A stretch of 64,000 nt of DNA from Nitrospira sp. (GCA_016715825.1 JADJXO010000003.1:124001-188000), one strand, 5' to 3'; shown: positions 44,170 to 53,717, counted from the stretch's first letter. Program-made: numbers and translations. The notes: generated by a model not told the origin, from the letters alone.

Positions 44170-45383
44170 CGACGCGATGCCTTCTTTCTTTGGGCACGGA
44201 TCTTGAGGCGCAATGCGTTCAAGCGGATAAAGCCTTCCGCATCTTTCTGGTTGTAGACATCGTCTTTCTCGAAGGTCGCGATATCGAGTCGATAGAGCGA
44301 CTGGTTCGACTTACGGCCCGCCAATGTGCAACTCCCCTTGTAGAGCTTTACACGCGCCGTGCCGTTCACGTCTTTCTGGGCCTGATCGATCGCCGCTTGT
44401 ATCATTTCGCGCTCTGGGCTGAACCAATAGCCGTTATAAATCAGATCGGCAAACCGAGGAATCAAGCTATCCCGGAAGTGGAGGACCTCACGATCCATAG
44501 TCAAGGATTCAAGCCCCCGATGGGCGACATGCAAAATGGTCCCTCCCGGTGTTTCATACACCCCTCGCGATTTCATTCCGACATAACGGTTTTCTACCAG
44601 GTCGACCCGCCCGATGCCGTGCGCACCGCCTAGTCTGTTGAGATGGGCGAGTAGTGTCGCGGGGCTCATCTTCTTCCCATCGACCGCGATGGGATTGCCT
44701 CCTTGATATTCGATCTCGACTTCACGCGCTTTATCCGGTGCCTTCTCAGGAGAAACGGTCAGTTGGAATATTTCATCGGGCGGGGATTCCCACGGATCCT
44801 CAAGAATGCCGCCCTCATAGCTGATGTGAAACAGATTCGGATCGGTGCTGTAAGGCTTGGCTTTGGTTGCGGTCACAGGAATCTCATGACGTTCGGCATA
44901 CGCGATCAGTTCCTGCCGCGAACGCATGGTCCATTCTCGCCATGGGGCAATGATCTTCAGGTGTGGCGCGAGTGCCATATACGTAAGTTCGAAACGAACT
45001 TGATCATTGCCTTTTCCCGTTGCTCCGTGCGAAACCGCCTCCGCTCCTTCTTTCAGCGCAATCTCGGCTTGTCGGCGGGCGATCAAGGGGCGAGCAATCG
45101 AGGTCCCCAATAAGTAGCAGCCTTCATACATCGCATTGCCACGCAGCATCGGAAAGACATAGTCTTTGACGAAGGTCTCTCGAAGATCTTCGACGTAGAC
45201 CTTCTTGACACCGAGGGATTGAGCCTTAGTTTTGACGGCCTTCAGATCCTCTCCTTGCCCAAGATCAGCGCAAAATGCGATGATCTCGGCGTGATACGTC
45301 TCTTGCAGCCACTTCAGAATGACGGAGGTATCCAGTCCGCCGGAATACGCGAGCACGATTTTCTTGATGGGTTTTGGTTTCAT
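44166..45383 (-). CDS. argG: argininosuccinate synthase
   Basis: Joins citrulline and aspartate with ATP. A 405-residue protein with the P-loop-like AYSGGLDTSVILKWL at the N-terminus (12-26), EGCYLLGTSIARPL, HGATGKGNDQVRFEL and YSTDPNLFHISYEGG. Its length is usual for the shorter bacterial type. It sits between argF (10-bp gap) and argH (ATGA overlap). Confidence 0.97.
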   Translation of the reverse strand: MKPKPIKKIVLAYSGGLDTSVILKWLQETYHAEIIAFCADLGQGEDLKAVKTKAQSLGVKKVYVEDLRETFVKDYVFPMLRGNAMYEGCYLLGTSIARPLIARRQAEIALKEGAEAVSHGATGKGNDQVRFELTYMALAPHLKIIAPWREWTMRSRQELIAYAERHEIPVTATKAKPYSTDPNLFHISYEGGILEDPWESPPDEIFQLTVSPEKAPDKAREVEIEYQGGNPIAVDGKKMSPATLLAHLNRLGGAHGIGRVDLVENRYVGMKSRGVYETPGGTILHVAHRGLESLTMDREVLHFRDSLIPRFADLIYNGYWFSPEREMIQAAIDQAQKDVNGTARVKLYKGSCTLAGRKSNQSLYRLDIATFEKDDVYNQKDAEGFIRLNALRLKIRAQRKKASRR

Positions 45384-45393
45384 GTCGGAATGC

Positions 45394-46371
45394 CTACCGT
45401 GCGCCTTTCTTTCGGCTGAGTAAATGGCTCAGGATGGCCTTCTGCATATGGAGCCGATTTTCAGCCTGGTCAATGATCACCGACTGCGGGCCATCCAACA
45501 CATCTGCCGTAATCTCTTCCCCACGATGGGCCGGCAAACAATGCATCACGATGGCATCGGGCTTTGCTCGTTGCAGGAGTCGCGTATTCAACTGATAGGG
45601 GGCCATGGTCCGTAATCGTCTGGCTTGTTCTCGCTCGCGACCCATACTGATCCAGACGTCTGTGTACACGACATCTGCTTCCTTGACCGCCACCTGGGGG
45701 TTTCCCACCACCGCGATAGCGGCACCGGTGGTTTGTGCGTCCATTCTGGCACGATCGAGCACCCGCTGATCAGGCTGATAACCGGATGGGCATCCAATGA
45801 CCACGCGCATCCCCATCTTCGCACCAGCTTCGATAAGCGAATTGGCGACGTTATTCCCGTCACCGATGTACGCCAAATTGATGCCCTTCAGCCGACCTTT
45901 TATTTCCTGAATCGTCAATAAATCAGACAAGGCCTGACAGGGGTGGCTGTGGTCGGTCAACCCGTTAATGACCGGCATGGTGGCTTCTCGCGCCCACTCT
46001 TCGACGATTGAATGGTCATAGGTCCGAATGACGATGCCGTCCAGGTAACGGGAGAGGACCCGCGCAGTGTCCGCGACGGTCTCCCCACGCGATAGCTGGA
46101 TATCGCCCATGGGAAGCACCAGCGCGTGGCCGCCCAACTGATTCATGCCTGCTTCAAAGGACACGCGGGTCCGCGTCGAGGGCTTTTGGAACAGAAGCCC
46201 CAAGGTTTTGCCGACGAGTAGTTGATGTGGTGTGCCCAGACGTTGCTTCTTCTTGAGTGAGGCCGCTAACTGCAGCAAGTCCAGAATTTGTTTGCGCGGC
46301 ATTGTGGCGACGTCAAGGAGGTCCTTGGCGTAGCGGGCAGCACCGACTCTGTGGATTGGTTGAACCATCAA
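45394..46371 (-). CDS. argF: ornithine carbamoyltransferase
   Basis: Makes citrulline from ornithine and carbamoyl phosphate. The 325-residue protein carries the carbamoyl-phosphate motif STRTRVSFEAGMNQLGG, the HPCQALSDLLTI loop, and the ornithine-binding HCLPAHRGEE motif near the C-terminus. Its start overlaps the argD stop (ATGA). The organism thus makes ornithine into arginine here while also carrying an arginine-degradation pair at 5.3-7.5 kb. Confidence 0.97.
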   Translation of the reverse strand: MMVQPIHRVGAARYAKDLLDVATMPRKQILDLLQLAASLKKKQRLGTPHQLLVGKTLGLLFQKPSTRTRVSFEAGMNQLGGHALVLPMGDIQLSRGETVADTARVLSRYLDGIVIRTYDHSIVEEWAREATMPVINGLTDHSHPCQALSDLLTIQEIKGRLKGINLAYIGDGNNVANSLIEAGAKMGMRVVIGCPSGYQPDQRVLDRARMDAQTTGAAIAVVGNPQVAVKEADVVYTDVWISMGREREQARRLRTMAPYQLNTRLLQRAKPDAIVMHCLPAHRGEEITADVLDGPQSVIIDQAENRLHMQKAILSHLLSRKKGAR

Positions 46372-47585
46372 TGATGCGAGTCTTTTCCGGCTGTCTGGCG
46401 CTGATTCAGCAGCGCACTTAGTAGCTCAAGGAGTTTATCGATCTCCTGCTGCGAGATGATCAGGGGCGGGACGAAGCGCAACACGCGCTCATTCGCGGCG
46501 TTGATCAATATCCCACGGGCAAGCGCATCTGCGACCAACGCTTTGGCGTCGGCGTCTACCTCCATGCCTTGCAAAAGGCCAAGCCCCCGGATGTCCGTGA
46601 CGATGCGATAGCGGTCTTTGCAGTCGGTGAGACCCTTAGCCAAGTATTCTCCCATGCGCTTTGCATGGTCCAGAACGCGCCCTTCGAGGAGGACTCGGCA
46701 GACAGCCAGCCCTGCGGCACAGGCGAGGGGGTTGCCGCCGAAGGTTGATGCATGGGCACCTGGGGTAAAGGCTGAGGCGACGGGTTCGATCGCGAGGCAG
46801 GCCCCGATCGGGACTCCACCGGCTAGCCCCTTGGCCAGAGTCATGATGTCCGGCTTCACCCCAAGTTGTTCGTAGGCGAAGAAAGTGCCGGTCCTTCCGA
46901 TGCCGGTCTGAATTTCATCAAAAATAAGGAGGATGTCTTTCTGCGTACAGAATTCCCGTAGGCGTCTCAGGTACTCACGATCGGCGACGTACACGCCGCC
47001 TTCCGCCTGAATGGGCTCGAGCATGATGGCGGCGGTCTGGTCGTTGACCATTGCTTCCAGCGCGCTGAAATCATTGAACGGGGCATAGGTAAAACCGGGC
47101 ATCAAGGGCTCAAAGCCTTTTTGAACTTTGTCCTGGCCCGTGGCTGTGAGCATGCCCAAGGTACGGCCATGAAACGAATTCTTCATCGTAATCACTTCGA
47201 ACCGTTTGGCGCCATGCCGCTCGTGTCCATAGCGGCGGGCGAGCTTAATCGCCGCTTCATTCGCCTCGGCGCCGCTGTTGCAGAAGAACACGCGGTCCGC
47301 AAACGAGTGGTCGACCAGGAGGCGCGCGAGCCGCACCTGGGGTTCGGTGTAATAGAGGTTCGAGGTGTGAATCAGTTGCGCCGCTTGGCGTTGAATGGCC
47401 TGCACAAGGTCGGGATGACCATGTCCTAACACGTTAACGGCGATCCCACCGACAAAATCAATGTACTCTCGCCCCTCCAGATCGTAGACCTTGGCGCCCC
47501 GTCCGCGGGCGATGGAGATCGGCTGCCGACTATACGTCTGCATCAAGTATGTCGCGGCATCGTCCTTTAATTCTTCGGTCGGCAT
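46368..47585 (-). CDS. argD: acetylornithine aminotransferase
   Basis: Converts N-acetylglutamate semialdehyde to N-acetylornithine with glutamate; in some bacteria the same enzyme also acts on succinyl-diaminopimelate, which is not needed where DapL exists. The 405-residue fold-type I PLP enzyme has the FCNSGAEANEAAIKLARRYG loop, LLIFDEIQTGIGRTG and the PLP lysine in TLAKGLAGGVPIGA. First gene of the eight-gene operon; AGGGGAT precedes its ATG. The 190-bp upstream region shows no clear riboswitch or ARG box by eye. Confidence 0.95.
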   Translation of the reverse strand: MPTEELKDDAATYLMQTYSRQPISIARGRGAKVYDLEGREYIDFVGGIAVNVLGHGHPDLVQAIQRQAAQLIHTSNLYYTEPQVRLARLLVDHSFADRVFFCNSGAEANEAAIKLARRYGHERHGAKRFEVITMKNSFHGRTLGMLTATGQDKVQKGFEPLMPGFTYAPFNDFSALEAMVNDQTAAIMLEPIQAEGGVYVADREYLRRLREFCTQKDILLIFDEIQTGIGRTGTFFAYEQLGVKPDIMTLAKGLAGGVPIGACLAIEPVASAFTPGAHASTFGGNPLACAAGLAVCRVLLEGRVLDHAKRMGEYLAKGLTDCKDRYRIVTDIRGLGLLQGMEVDADAKALVADALARGILINAANERVLRFVPPLIISQQEIDKLLELLSALLNQRQTAGKDSHH

Positions 47586-47775
47586 GATGGCAGATCCCCT
47601 AAGAAAGGTAGGAAAACTAGCACAGGGTCAAGTACAAGAGCAATAAGTGGGGGCTTGAGCACGCTTGTTTTGGAGAATGTGGATGCTCTAAGTTTGTAGG
47701 CCTTCTCTTTTCTAAGTAGGCGGACCAAGAGATAGGCCCAACAGTCCACTCTCAAGTATGGTAAGGTGAATTTTT

Positions 47776-48429
47776 ATGACGGCCTGTAGCCAATGTCACC
47801 AACAGAACCCTGACGACGCCAACTTTTGTCATCAGTGCGGAACCAAACTGGCTGAAGAAGCCGGCGCGACCGCCGAGTCTGCGACAGAAGAGCGTGCCAC
47901 TCGCCCGGCTGAAGATGCGGACACGGTGTGGCGACAATTCATCGGCCCAAATGCCGACCACTATTTGACTGCATTCAGGAAATTCTCGGCGAACGGGCAA
48001 CCACGATTCGCTCTATCCTGGAATTGGCCGGCGTTTCTCTACATTTCGTTCCTCTGGTTCCTGTACCGCAAGATGTATCTCCACGCGTTCGTCTATGCGG
48101 TCGGGCCGATGGTTTCCACATACTTTACGGGAGATTTTTCAGCCGGTATTGTCTGGAGCGTCATGGCTGGAGCTACGGGCAACTACCTCTATTATTGGCA
48201 TTGCCGTGAACATATCGCCGAAATCAAGAAGGCAGGGGGGGGAGATCAAGCCAGACAAGCGGCAGTGCTGAAAGAAGCGGGTGGGGTACAACCCTATGTC
48301 ATTTGGGTCGGTGTCTTCTTTTACATCATCTTCCTCGCTACGCTGACGAAGATGGTTCAAGAGAGCCCACCCGATCTCGATCGACCAGTCGAGGAAATCG
48401 GCCGTAGTCGGGGCGCCGGTGTGATGTGA
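47776..48429 (+). CDS. zinc-ribbon membrane protein (DUF2628-like)
   Basis: A 217-residue protein. The first 26 residues form a CSQCHQQNPDDANFCHQCG zinc ribbon, followed by a polar linker (25-60) and four hydrophobic segments from residue 85. The part NWPAFLYISFLWFLYRKMYLHAFVYAV matches the DUF2628 pattern (FxWAFF...WFLYRKMY). Function unknown. A second protein of this zinc-ribbon plus membrane type occurs at 5073. AAGGTG precedes the ATG. Confidence 0.7.
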   Translation: MTACSQCHQQNPDDANFCHQCGTKLAEEAGATAESATEERATRPAEDADTVWRQFIGPNADHYLTAFRKFSANGQPRFALSWNWPAFLYISFLWFLYRKMYLHAFVYAVGPMVSTYFTGDFSAGIVWSVMAGATGNYLYYWHCREHIAEIKKAGGGDQARQAAVLKEAGGVQPYVIWVGVFFYIIFLATLTKMVQESPPDLDRPVEEIGRSRGAGVM

Positions 48430-48491
48430 GTCAGTTACGTTCGTTTCTTGGTCCAGATCGGACCGTGCTGCTCGAGTGAGGAGATTGAACG

Positions 48492-49097
48492 ATGGCGCGA
48501 TTAGTCTTGATTCGTCATGGTGAGTCGCAGTGGAACTTGGAAAATCGATTCACGGGGTGGGTGGATGTCCCTCTCTCTTCGAAAGGTATCGAGGAGGCGC
48601 GACAAGCCGGTGAAAAACTCCGTGGGTTTACGTTTGACCGGGCCTTTACCTCGGTGCTGAGTCGTGCAAACGAGACGTTACGAATCGTCTTGGAGACCCT
48701 TGGGCAGTCGACGATTCCTATCGAGAAGGACAAGGCCTTGAATGAACGGATGTACGGGGAGCTTCAGGGGCTCAATAAGGCCGAAACGGCTCAAAAGTAT
48801 GGTGATGCGCAAGTGAAAATTTGGCGGAGAAGCTATGATGTGAAACCGCCAGGCGGAGAAAGTCTCAAAGACACGGCCGAGCGCGCCTTGCCCTATTATG
48901 AGAAGATGATCAAACCCTACCTGTTAGCAGGAGAAACCATCATCATTGCGGCGCATGGCAACAGCCTCCGTGCCTTGGTGATGGAGTTGGACCAGTTGTC
49001 GAAAGAAGAGGTGTTGGAGCTGAACATTCCGACTGGGGCGCCGCTCCTATACGAATTCGACGAGCGCGGGAAGGTCCTGTCGCACCGGTACTTGTGA
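48492..49097 (+). CDS. gpmA: 2,3-bisphosphoglycerate-dependent phosphoglycerate mutase (short form)
   Basis: Interconverts 3- and 2-phosphoglycerate. The 201-residue protein has the phosphohistidine motif LIRHGESQWN (His9), the NRFTGWVDVPLSSKG stretch, the ERMYGELQGLNKAETAQKYG region and the second catalytic histidine in AAHGNSLRAL. It lacks about 45 residues compared with the E. coli form but keeps every catalytic position, which is a known short type. It follows the zinc-ribbon protein by 62 bp. Confidence 0.92.
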   Translation: MARLVLIRHGESQWNLENRFTGWVDVPLSSKGIEEARQAGEKLRGFTFDRAFTSVLSRANETLRIVLETLGQSTIPIEKDKALNERMYGELQGLNKAETAQKYGDAQVKIWRRSYDVKPPGGESLKDTAERALPYYEKMIKPYLLAGETIIIAAHGNSLRALVMELDQLSKEEVLELNIPTGAPLLYEFDERGKVLSHRYL

Positions 49098-49128
49098 GTC
49101 AGAACTCTGCCTACGCGTTGCGCGATCG

Positions 49129-49611
49129 CTAGAACGCCTCGTCGAGCAACCTTCCATACTCTGAAGCCGGAGCGTAATCGATAAGTAACACCAAGAGGTT
49201 CGGCCGGTCCTCTGGGGAAATAAAGCCTTGATCTTCGATGAGAGAGGCTGTTTCCGCGCAAATACCGGCGTGGCTAATCCTTTCCTGATCAACGAGGCGG
49301 GCGTAGTGTTCTCGTCGTTCATTCAGCTCAGATTGATACGTGTCCCAGGTGCCTGGCCCGAACTGCCGTGATTCCCACCAGATCTTCTGGATGGACTCGA
49401 ATAATTGCTCCGTGATGGCCGCCTGATACTTGGTCGGGATATGCGCATCGACCGCAGCGAGGATCCAGTAGAGATTCAGTGAGAGAATCTCGCGCGCGAT
49501 GTATTGGGCGCTGGAGTCCGATGTCTCAATACCGTACTCTTCGAGCTGTGAGGCGGTGACGGGCTGCGGCATGGTTTTGAACAGCGCATCGGCGGCTTCT
49601 GCAGGGGTCAT
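49129..49611 (-). CDS. 160-residue hypothetical protein
   Basis: Soluble and acidic, starting MTPAEAADALFKTMPQPV, with helices throughout and a strongly acidic C-terminus. No signal, membrane segment or motif I recognise. The reading is continuous and ends in a normal stop 32 bp from the convergent gpmA stop. A role cannot be given. Confidence 0.6.
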   Translation of the reverse strand: MTPAEAADALFKTMPQPVTASQLEEYGIETSDSSAQYIAREILSLNLYWILAAVDAHIPTKYQAAITEQLFESIQKIWWESRQFGPGTWDTYQSELNERREHYARLVDQERISHAGICAETASLIEDQGFISPEDRPNLLVLLIDYAPASEYGRLLDEAF

Positions 49612-49766
49612 AGGATCGATTCTCCTGGTTCACTCCAAATAGCTAGCTTTGGCGTACGTTCCGGCATCGACATGGATGAAAATTGAGGCCAAGCGGTAGG
49701 GTCCGACGAGATAGACCTGACTAGGTCAGGCCAATTTCACCGCCGACCCAGTCAGGCCTGTACGAC

Positions 49767-51095
49767 TTAACGGTTGATGATCTTCTGAACCGCCTTCTTT
49801 TGTTGGCCGGGCTTGCTCACTACAGGCTCCACCTTCTTACCCTTACCGGCTGAAGCAGACCAGGGGGTGACGATGATCTCGACCCGGCGGTTCTTGCTTC
49901 GGCCTTCCGCGGTCTTGTTGCTGGCAATTGGCTTGGTGGCGGCATACCCGACGGTCTTGATCCGGTCGGTGCCCAACCCGCTGTCGATCAAGGTTTGACT
50001 GGCATGTTGGGCCCGTGCCTGAGAGAGTTCGAGATTGTCGCGGAACGGTCTCCGGTTGTCGCTCCGGATCGGAAGGCTGTCCGTGTGCCCGGCGACTTCG
50101 ATACGCTGGTTGCGGAACTGTTGTAAGGCGGCACCAATTCGTTCCAGCAACGAGGTTCCTGTTGCGGTCATGGTGGCGTCTCCTTGTGCGAATACTTCAC
50201 CGGAGGCCAAGGCGAGGGTTAGTTGGTTCCCTCGTTGCCGGAGGGCCACACTGCCTCGCGTAAGCTCATCCCGAAGAGCGCTCGCCAGACTCTCGCTCAC
50301 TTTGCCGAGATTGACTGGTCCAGCTTGGCCAGCCTCGGTATTCTTGTAAGAGACGGCCTGGTCGCCATCCTTCGGCAAGCTTCGTCCGAGGCTTGCCAGC
50401 AATTGCTTCGCCTGGGTAATCTGTGTGTTCCGCTCGATCAGTTCGCGGTCCAGATCCGCCAGGGTGTGAGTCATCTTATCGAGATTGGATTTGGTCGCCT
50501 GGAGCTCGTGCTCTTTTTCAGCCAGCCGTTGCATCGCGTCACCGAGTTGTTCGTTGGCGACGATCACCTCTCGCTCTGCGTCAATCATGTACTGTTTGGC
50601 CTGTTCGAGACTGCTTTTCGTCCGGTTCAAATCTTGTGACATTTCTTGGTGCGTGTCACGCTGTGCGCAGATACCGGAGAGTTCCTGTTCCCTTTGAGTG
50701 AGTTGTGCTTCCAATGTATCCGCGCGTGTTTTTTCGATCGTGACCTGACTCGCCGCCGCTGTGGTCTTGTCCCGCAGGTCGGCCAATTCCTGCTCCTTTG
50801 CCGCGAGTTGTTCTTGGAGTTGAGCCAACCGTTCCCGCTCCCGTTCTGCTTCCAAGAGGTGACTCTGTGGACCATCGACAGTGAGAGAAGTAGAGGTCGT
50901 GGGGGCAGCCTCCGAAGAAGGATGGGCATCAGCGCTGTTGTCGCTATGAACTCGATAGAGGTGCGACCCACTGAAGCGGATCGGTTGAGCCTGCTGAGCC
51001 ACGGCCGAAGTCCGAAACCCGGCAGCTAAGCTCGATTCCTGTCCATTCACCGTAAAGGTGAAGAGAAACGCAACGGCGACGAACCTCGTGATCAT
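49767..51095 (-). CDS. OmpA/MotB-like outer-membrane-associated protein with long coiled coil
   Basis: A 442-residue envelope protein. After a signal-like N-terminus comes a long coiled coil from about residue 77 to 245, then a C-terminal OmpA/MotB peptidoglycan-binding domain: IEVAGHTDSLPIRSDNRRPFRDNLELSQARAQHASQTL, GYAATKPIASNKTAEGRSKNRRVEI. AAGGAGGTGA precedes the ATG at 51095, the best ribosome site in its neighbourhood. It likely links an outer or periplasmic structure to peptidoglycan. Divergent neighbours are separated by a 400-bp gap. Confidence 0.8.
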   Translation of the reverse strand: MITRFVAVAFLFTFTVNGQESSLAAGFRTSAVAQQAQPIRFSGSHLYRVHSDNSADAHPSSEAAPTTSTSLTVDGPQSHLLEAERERERLAQLQEQLAAKEQELADLRDKTTAAASQVTIEKTRADTLEAQLTQREQELSGICAQRDTHQEMSQDLNRTKSSLEQAKQYMIDAEREVIVANEQLGDAMQRLAEKEHELQATKSNLDKMTHTLADLDRELIERNTQITQAKQLLASLGRSLPKDGDQAVSYKNTEAGQAGPVNLGKVSESLASALRDELTRGSVALRQRGNQLTLALASGEVFAQGDATMTATGTSLLERIGAALQQFRNQRIEVAGHTDSLPIRSDNRRPFRDNLELSQARAQHASQTLIDSGLGTDRIKTVGYAATKPIASNKTAEGRSKNRRVEIIVTPWSASAGKGKKVEPVVSKPGQQKKAVQKIINR

Positions 51096-51496
51096 GTCTC
51101 ACCTCCTTACTGGATGATTAGGCGGTAGCGATTCCGTGATAGACTCAAGAAACGGGACGGTAGAATGTCGAGGAACGAATGCTCACATGTGCGCTCACAT
51201 TCAGAGTGGAATCCGAATGGGCACTCAACATCTATCGTATACCCCGTCTGGGAAAACGATGCAACCCGGGATCGACTTCGTCTGTCGTTCCATTCGGTGG
51301 ACTGTAAGTTGCGGGAAAACCTCAGCAGCGCTGATAGGGAGAATGCGTTCACCCTTCTCCAGAGGAGCGACGATCAACACGAGTGGATCTGATAGATACA
51401 ATTGGCCGTATCGGTTTTGATACAAGGAAGCGGAGAGTTGAGCGCAGGTGTCTTAGTGAGAGAGATGAGTGAGCCTGTTTTGAAACCTCACGAGTC
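51096..51496. other. 401-bp gene-free stretch
   Basis: Upstream region of the OmpA-like gene; its strong Shine-Dalgarno lies at the edge. Several short frames exist on both strands but none has a start with a ribosome site or protein-like composition. No clear repeat or RNA gene. Confidence 0.4.
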
Positions 51497-53503
51497 TCAC
51501 TTCCAGCCTACAGCCTCACAGCGGCAGCGAGCATAGAAGGCGTCTGGGCTGTTACCCCAGTCGAGGAGCGCCGTTCGCATCGTGGCAAGTTCAGAGTCGG
51601 TGGCCCATTGTTCTGTGAGAATCAGTCGGCGATGTTGTTCAAGAAAGACCTCGGCCCAATAACGGCTGAACCCAGCCGTCATACTTAGGGTGCCGAAGGT
51701 GTCGCACGAAGCCGACCCAACGGTGTTTCGAAATCCGGCTTCCCGCAGCAGCTGGCGTTGTTTACGTCCGAACCGAACATCGCCTCCGCTACGGTCGATG
51801 ATCCTCTCGGCCAATTTCCAAAACTGAGCGAGATCCTCGTGGGCGGGATGATAGACATCGCCTTCGGCGTCTGAGTCGCGGAGCCCGATCAGGCCACCTG
51901 GCTTGAGGACACGCCAAAGCTCTCGGAGGGCCTTCATCGGTTCTGCTAGATGATAAAGGACCGCGTGGGCCAAGACCGCATCGAAAGTCGCATCTGCGAA
52001 CGGCAGGGCATAGACACTGGCATGGTGAAATTCAACATTGTCGACTCCACTCCGCTGAGCTTCCTGACGACCCCTGTTCAGCTGGCTGTCCTCGATATCG
52101 ATGCCCACCACTTGTCCCTGCGGGACGAGCGATGCCAGTGTGACGCTGATCCCTCCAGGCCCACAGCCACAATCTAAAACGTGCATATCTGGTTTGAGGT
52201 GAGGCACAAGAAACGCGGCATCACGAGCTGCCGTTCGTCTTGATAAGCCAAGCAAGACAAGCGGATCGTATCCGGCGGAATAGACTTCGTGTTGTTCCAT
52301 CGAGGGTCGGTTCGTAGGCGTAGTGTTTCGGGGCACCAGCAAATCCAGATAGGAAGGGAACTGGTAATCTTCGAGTGCTGCGTCAAGGCGTACGCAGAGC
52401 TGTTTGAACAAGAGAGTCCCACGCGGGCTGGAAAAATCGAGCATTCCGCCAGCAACGATCAATGTGGCCAGGGGAGCCCCCAGTCCGGCTTGCACATCCT
52501 GTCGGAGATCCTGGGCTGCATACCCGTGAACACGGTTGTCTACCAAGGTCTTGTAGTAGGATTCAATGAGAGATTCCTCAAGGCTGCGGCGTTGTTCGAT
52601 CGAGAGGGACCCCGACAGAAAATAGGCCAAATCGCGCGGACCACGAGAACGTCGTGCCACTTGCCAATCAAAGACGGTCACAACGCGATCCTCCCCCGCA
52701 CCGGTAAAGGCGAAGTTGTCGGCACGAAAGTCGCCGTGAGTAAGGGTTTGTGGGCCAGTTGAGCTCTGTTCAAAATATTCTGGAAGGACTTGGCCAAACT
52801 GTTGTGCGCACTGAAGAAGATTTGGTGTCACAAACTCGGCGCATCGTTGTTCAAATCGCGGCAGCATGGCTCGATAGATGCCGACCCGAGTCTCCGCTTC
52901 ATCGGTCAGGGCGCGGAGCCACGATAATTCCTTGAGGATAGGAGAATTCCAAAAATGCGCATGGAGTAGTCCGAGCTGTCGAACGGCCAGTTGGGCGTCC
53001 GTGGCAGAACAGCCGGCAAGATTGTCGCCGAACTCAGCCTGGTGGAGATCTTCCAAGAGGAGGAGACTCGCGCTCGTGCGCACATCATACAGATCGAAGT
53101 AGGGACGGGGTACGCGCAACGGAAATCTGGCCAGCGGTGCAAGGTCTCGGTAAAAGCCGGCTTCGGTTTCATAGATGCCTACCCTGCGTAGTTGCTCTCT
53201 GACCCCTGGATCGGCGGATGAGAGCTTAGCAAAAAGCGTGAGCGGGGCCGAGAGTTCAGGCTCGGTGTATGTGACTTGCAGGCGGGCTGTTTGTCCGACG
53301 AATCCGCTTCCTGCAGCGATTGGAATAACCGTGATAGCCTCGACCACGGCACGGTGCAGCTGGCCGGCGCGACGTAAGACATCAGTCAGCCACTCAGTGC
53401 CGATGGAATCCGGCCTGTGCGGTATTGAAACTGGGTCATTCAGCATCGCGAGGGAGAGTACCACAGCCTTGTGACAAAGTGGACCAGTGTAGGAGGCATC
53501 CAT
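51497..53503 (-). CDS. fusion of an aminoglycoside/ecdysteroid-kinase-like domain and a SAM methyltransferase
   Basis: A 668-residue two-domain protein. Residues about 35-400 form a kinase-like fold: the catalytic loop LTHGDFRADNFAF (HGDxxxxN at 256-263), then VFDWQVARR (Asp279 as the metal aspartate) and SLLLLEDL in the hinge region. Residues about 405-668 form a methyltransferase with HVLDCGCGPGGISV (motif I, 442-455), GIDIEDSQLNRGRQEAQ, FDAVLAHAVLYHL and ELWRVLKPGGLIGLRDSD. The combination suggests a small-molecule tailoring enzyme that phosphorylates and methylates one substrate, or a detoxifying enzyme. The start may be the internal ATG at 53446. Confidence 0.82.
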   Translation of the reverse strand: MDASYTGPLCHKAVVLSLAMLNDPVSIPHRPDSIGTEWLTDVLRRAGQLHRAVVEAITVIPIAAGSGFVGQTARLQVTYTEPELSAPLTLFAKLSSADPGVREQLRRVGIYETEAGFYRDLAPLARFPLRVPRPYFDLYDVRTSASLLLLEDLHQAEFGDNLAGCSATDAQLAVRQLGLLHAHFWNSPILKELSWLRALTDEAETRVGIYRAMLPRFEQRCAEFVTPNLLQCAQQFGQVLPEYFEQSSTGPQTLTHGDFRADNFAFTGAGEDRVVTVFDWQVARRSRGPRDLAYFLSGSLSIEQRRSLEESLIESYYKTLVDNRVHGYAAQDLRQDVQAGLGAPLATLIVAGGMLDFSSPRGTLLFKQLCVRLDAALEDYQFPSYLDLLVPRNTTPTNRPSMEQHEVYSAGYDPLVLLGLSRRTAARDAAFLVPHLKPDMHVLDCGCGPGGISVTLASLVPQGQVVGIDIEDSQLNRGRQEAQRSGVDNVEFHHASVYALPFADATFDAVLAHAVLYHLAEPMKALRELWRVLKPGGLIGLRDSDAEGDVYHPAHEDLAQFWKLAERIIDRSGGDVRFGRKQRQLLREAGFRNTVGSASCDTFGTLSMTAGFSRYWAEVFLEQHRRLILTEQWATDSELATMRTALLDWGNSPDAFYARCRCEAVGWK

Positions 53504-53606
53504 CGCACTTCCAGCGGCCGGTCATAAAGCCAGTAGTGCCCCGGCACTCCACAATCTTGTTCTCATTCAGGTCACTTCTTAATCCCGTCCACTCATAATC
53601 AAATTG

Positions 53607-53633
53607 GATACAGTTCGTTATCTGTAAGGATAC
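53607..53633. promoter_or_regulatory. candidate upstream activator element 1 (GATAC-N7-TATC-N6-GATAC)
   Basis: A 27-bp site reading GATAC, seven bases, TATC, six bases, GATAC; the TATC-N6-GATA part is a perfect inverted repeat. Its 3' TATC-N6-GATA block ends 86 bp before the first base of a sigma-54 promoter core. A second copy with 19 of 27 identical bases has the same distance to the second sigma-54 promoter. Confidence 0.6.
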
Positions 53634-53717
53634 GGCCATGTGGCTCTATCGCGTTCATCGAATCATTCATCCAAGGCTAATACGCATAAACACAACTACT
53701 TACATTGTCTTTCATGT

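Noticed and set aside
51107..51420. overlapping frames on both strands in the gap before the OmpA-like gene
   Set aside because: No Shine-Dalgarno, low-quality composition, and the region is the leader of the OmpA-like gene.
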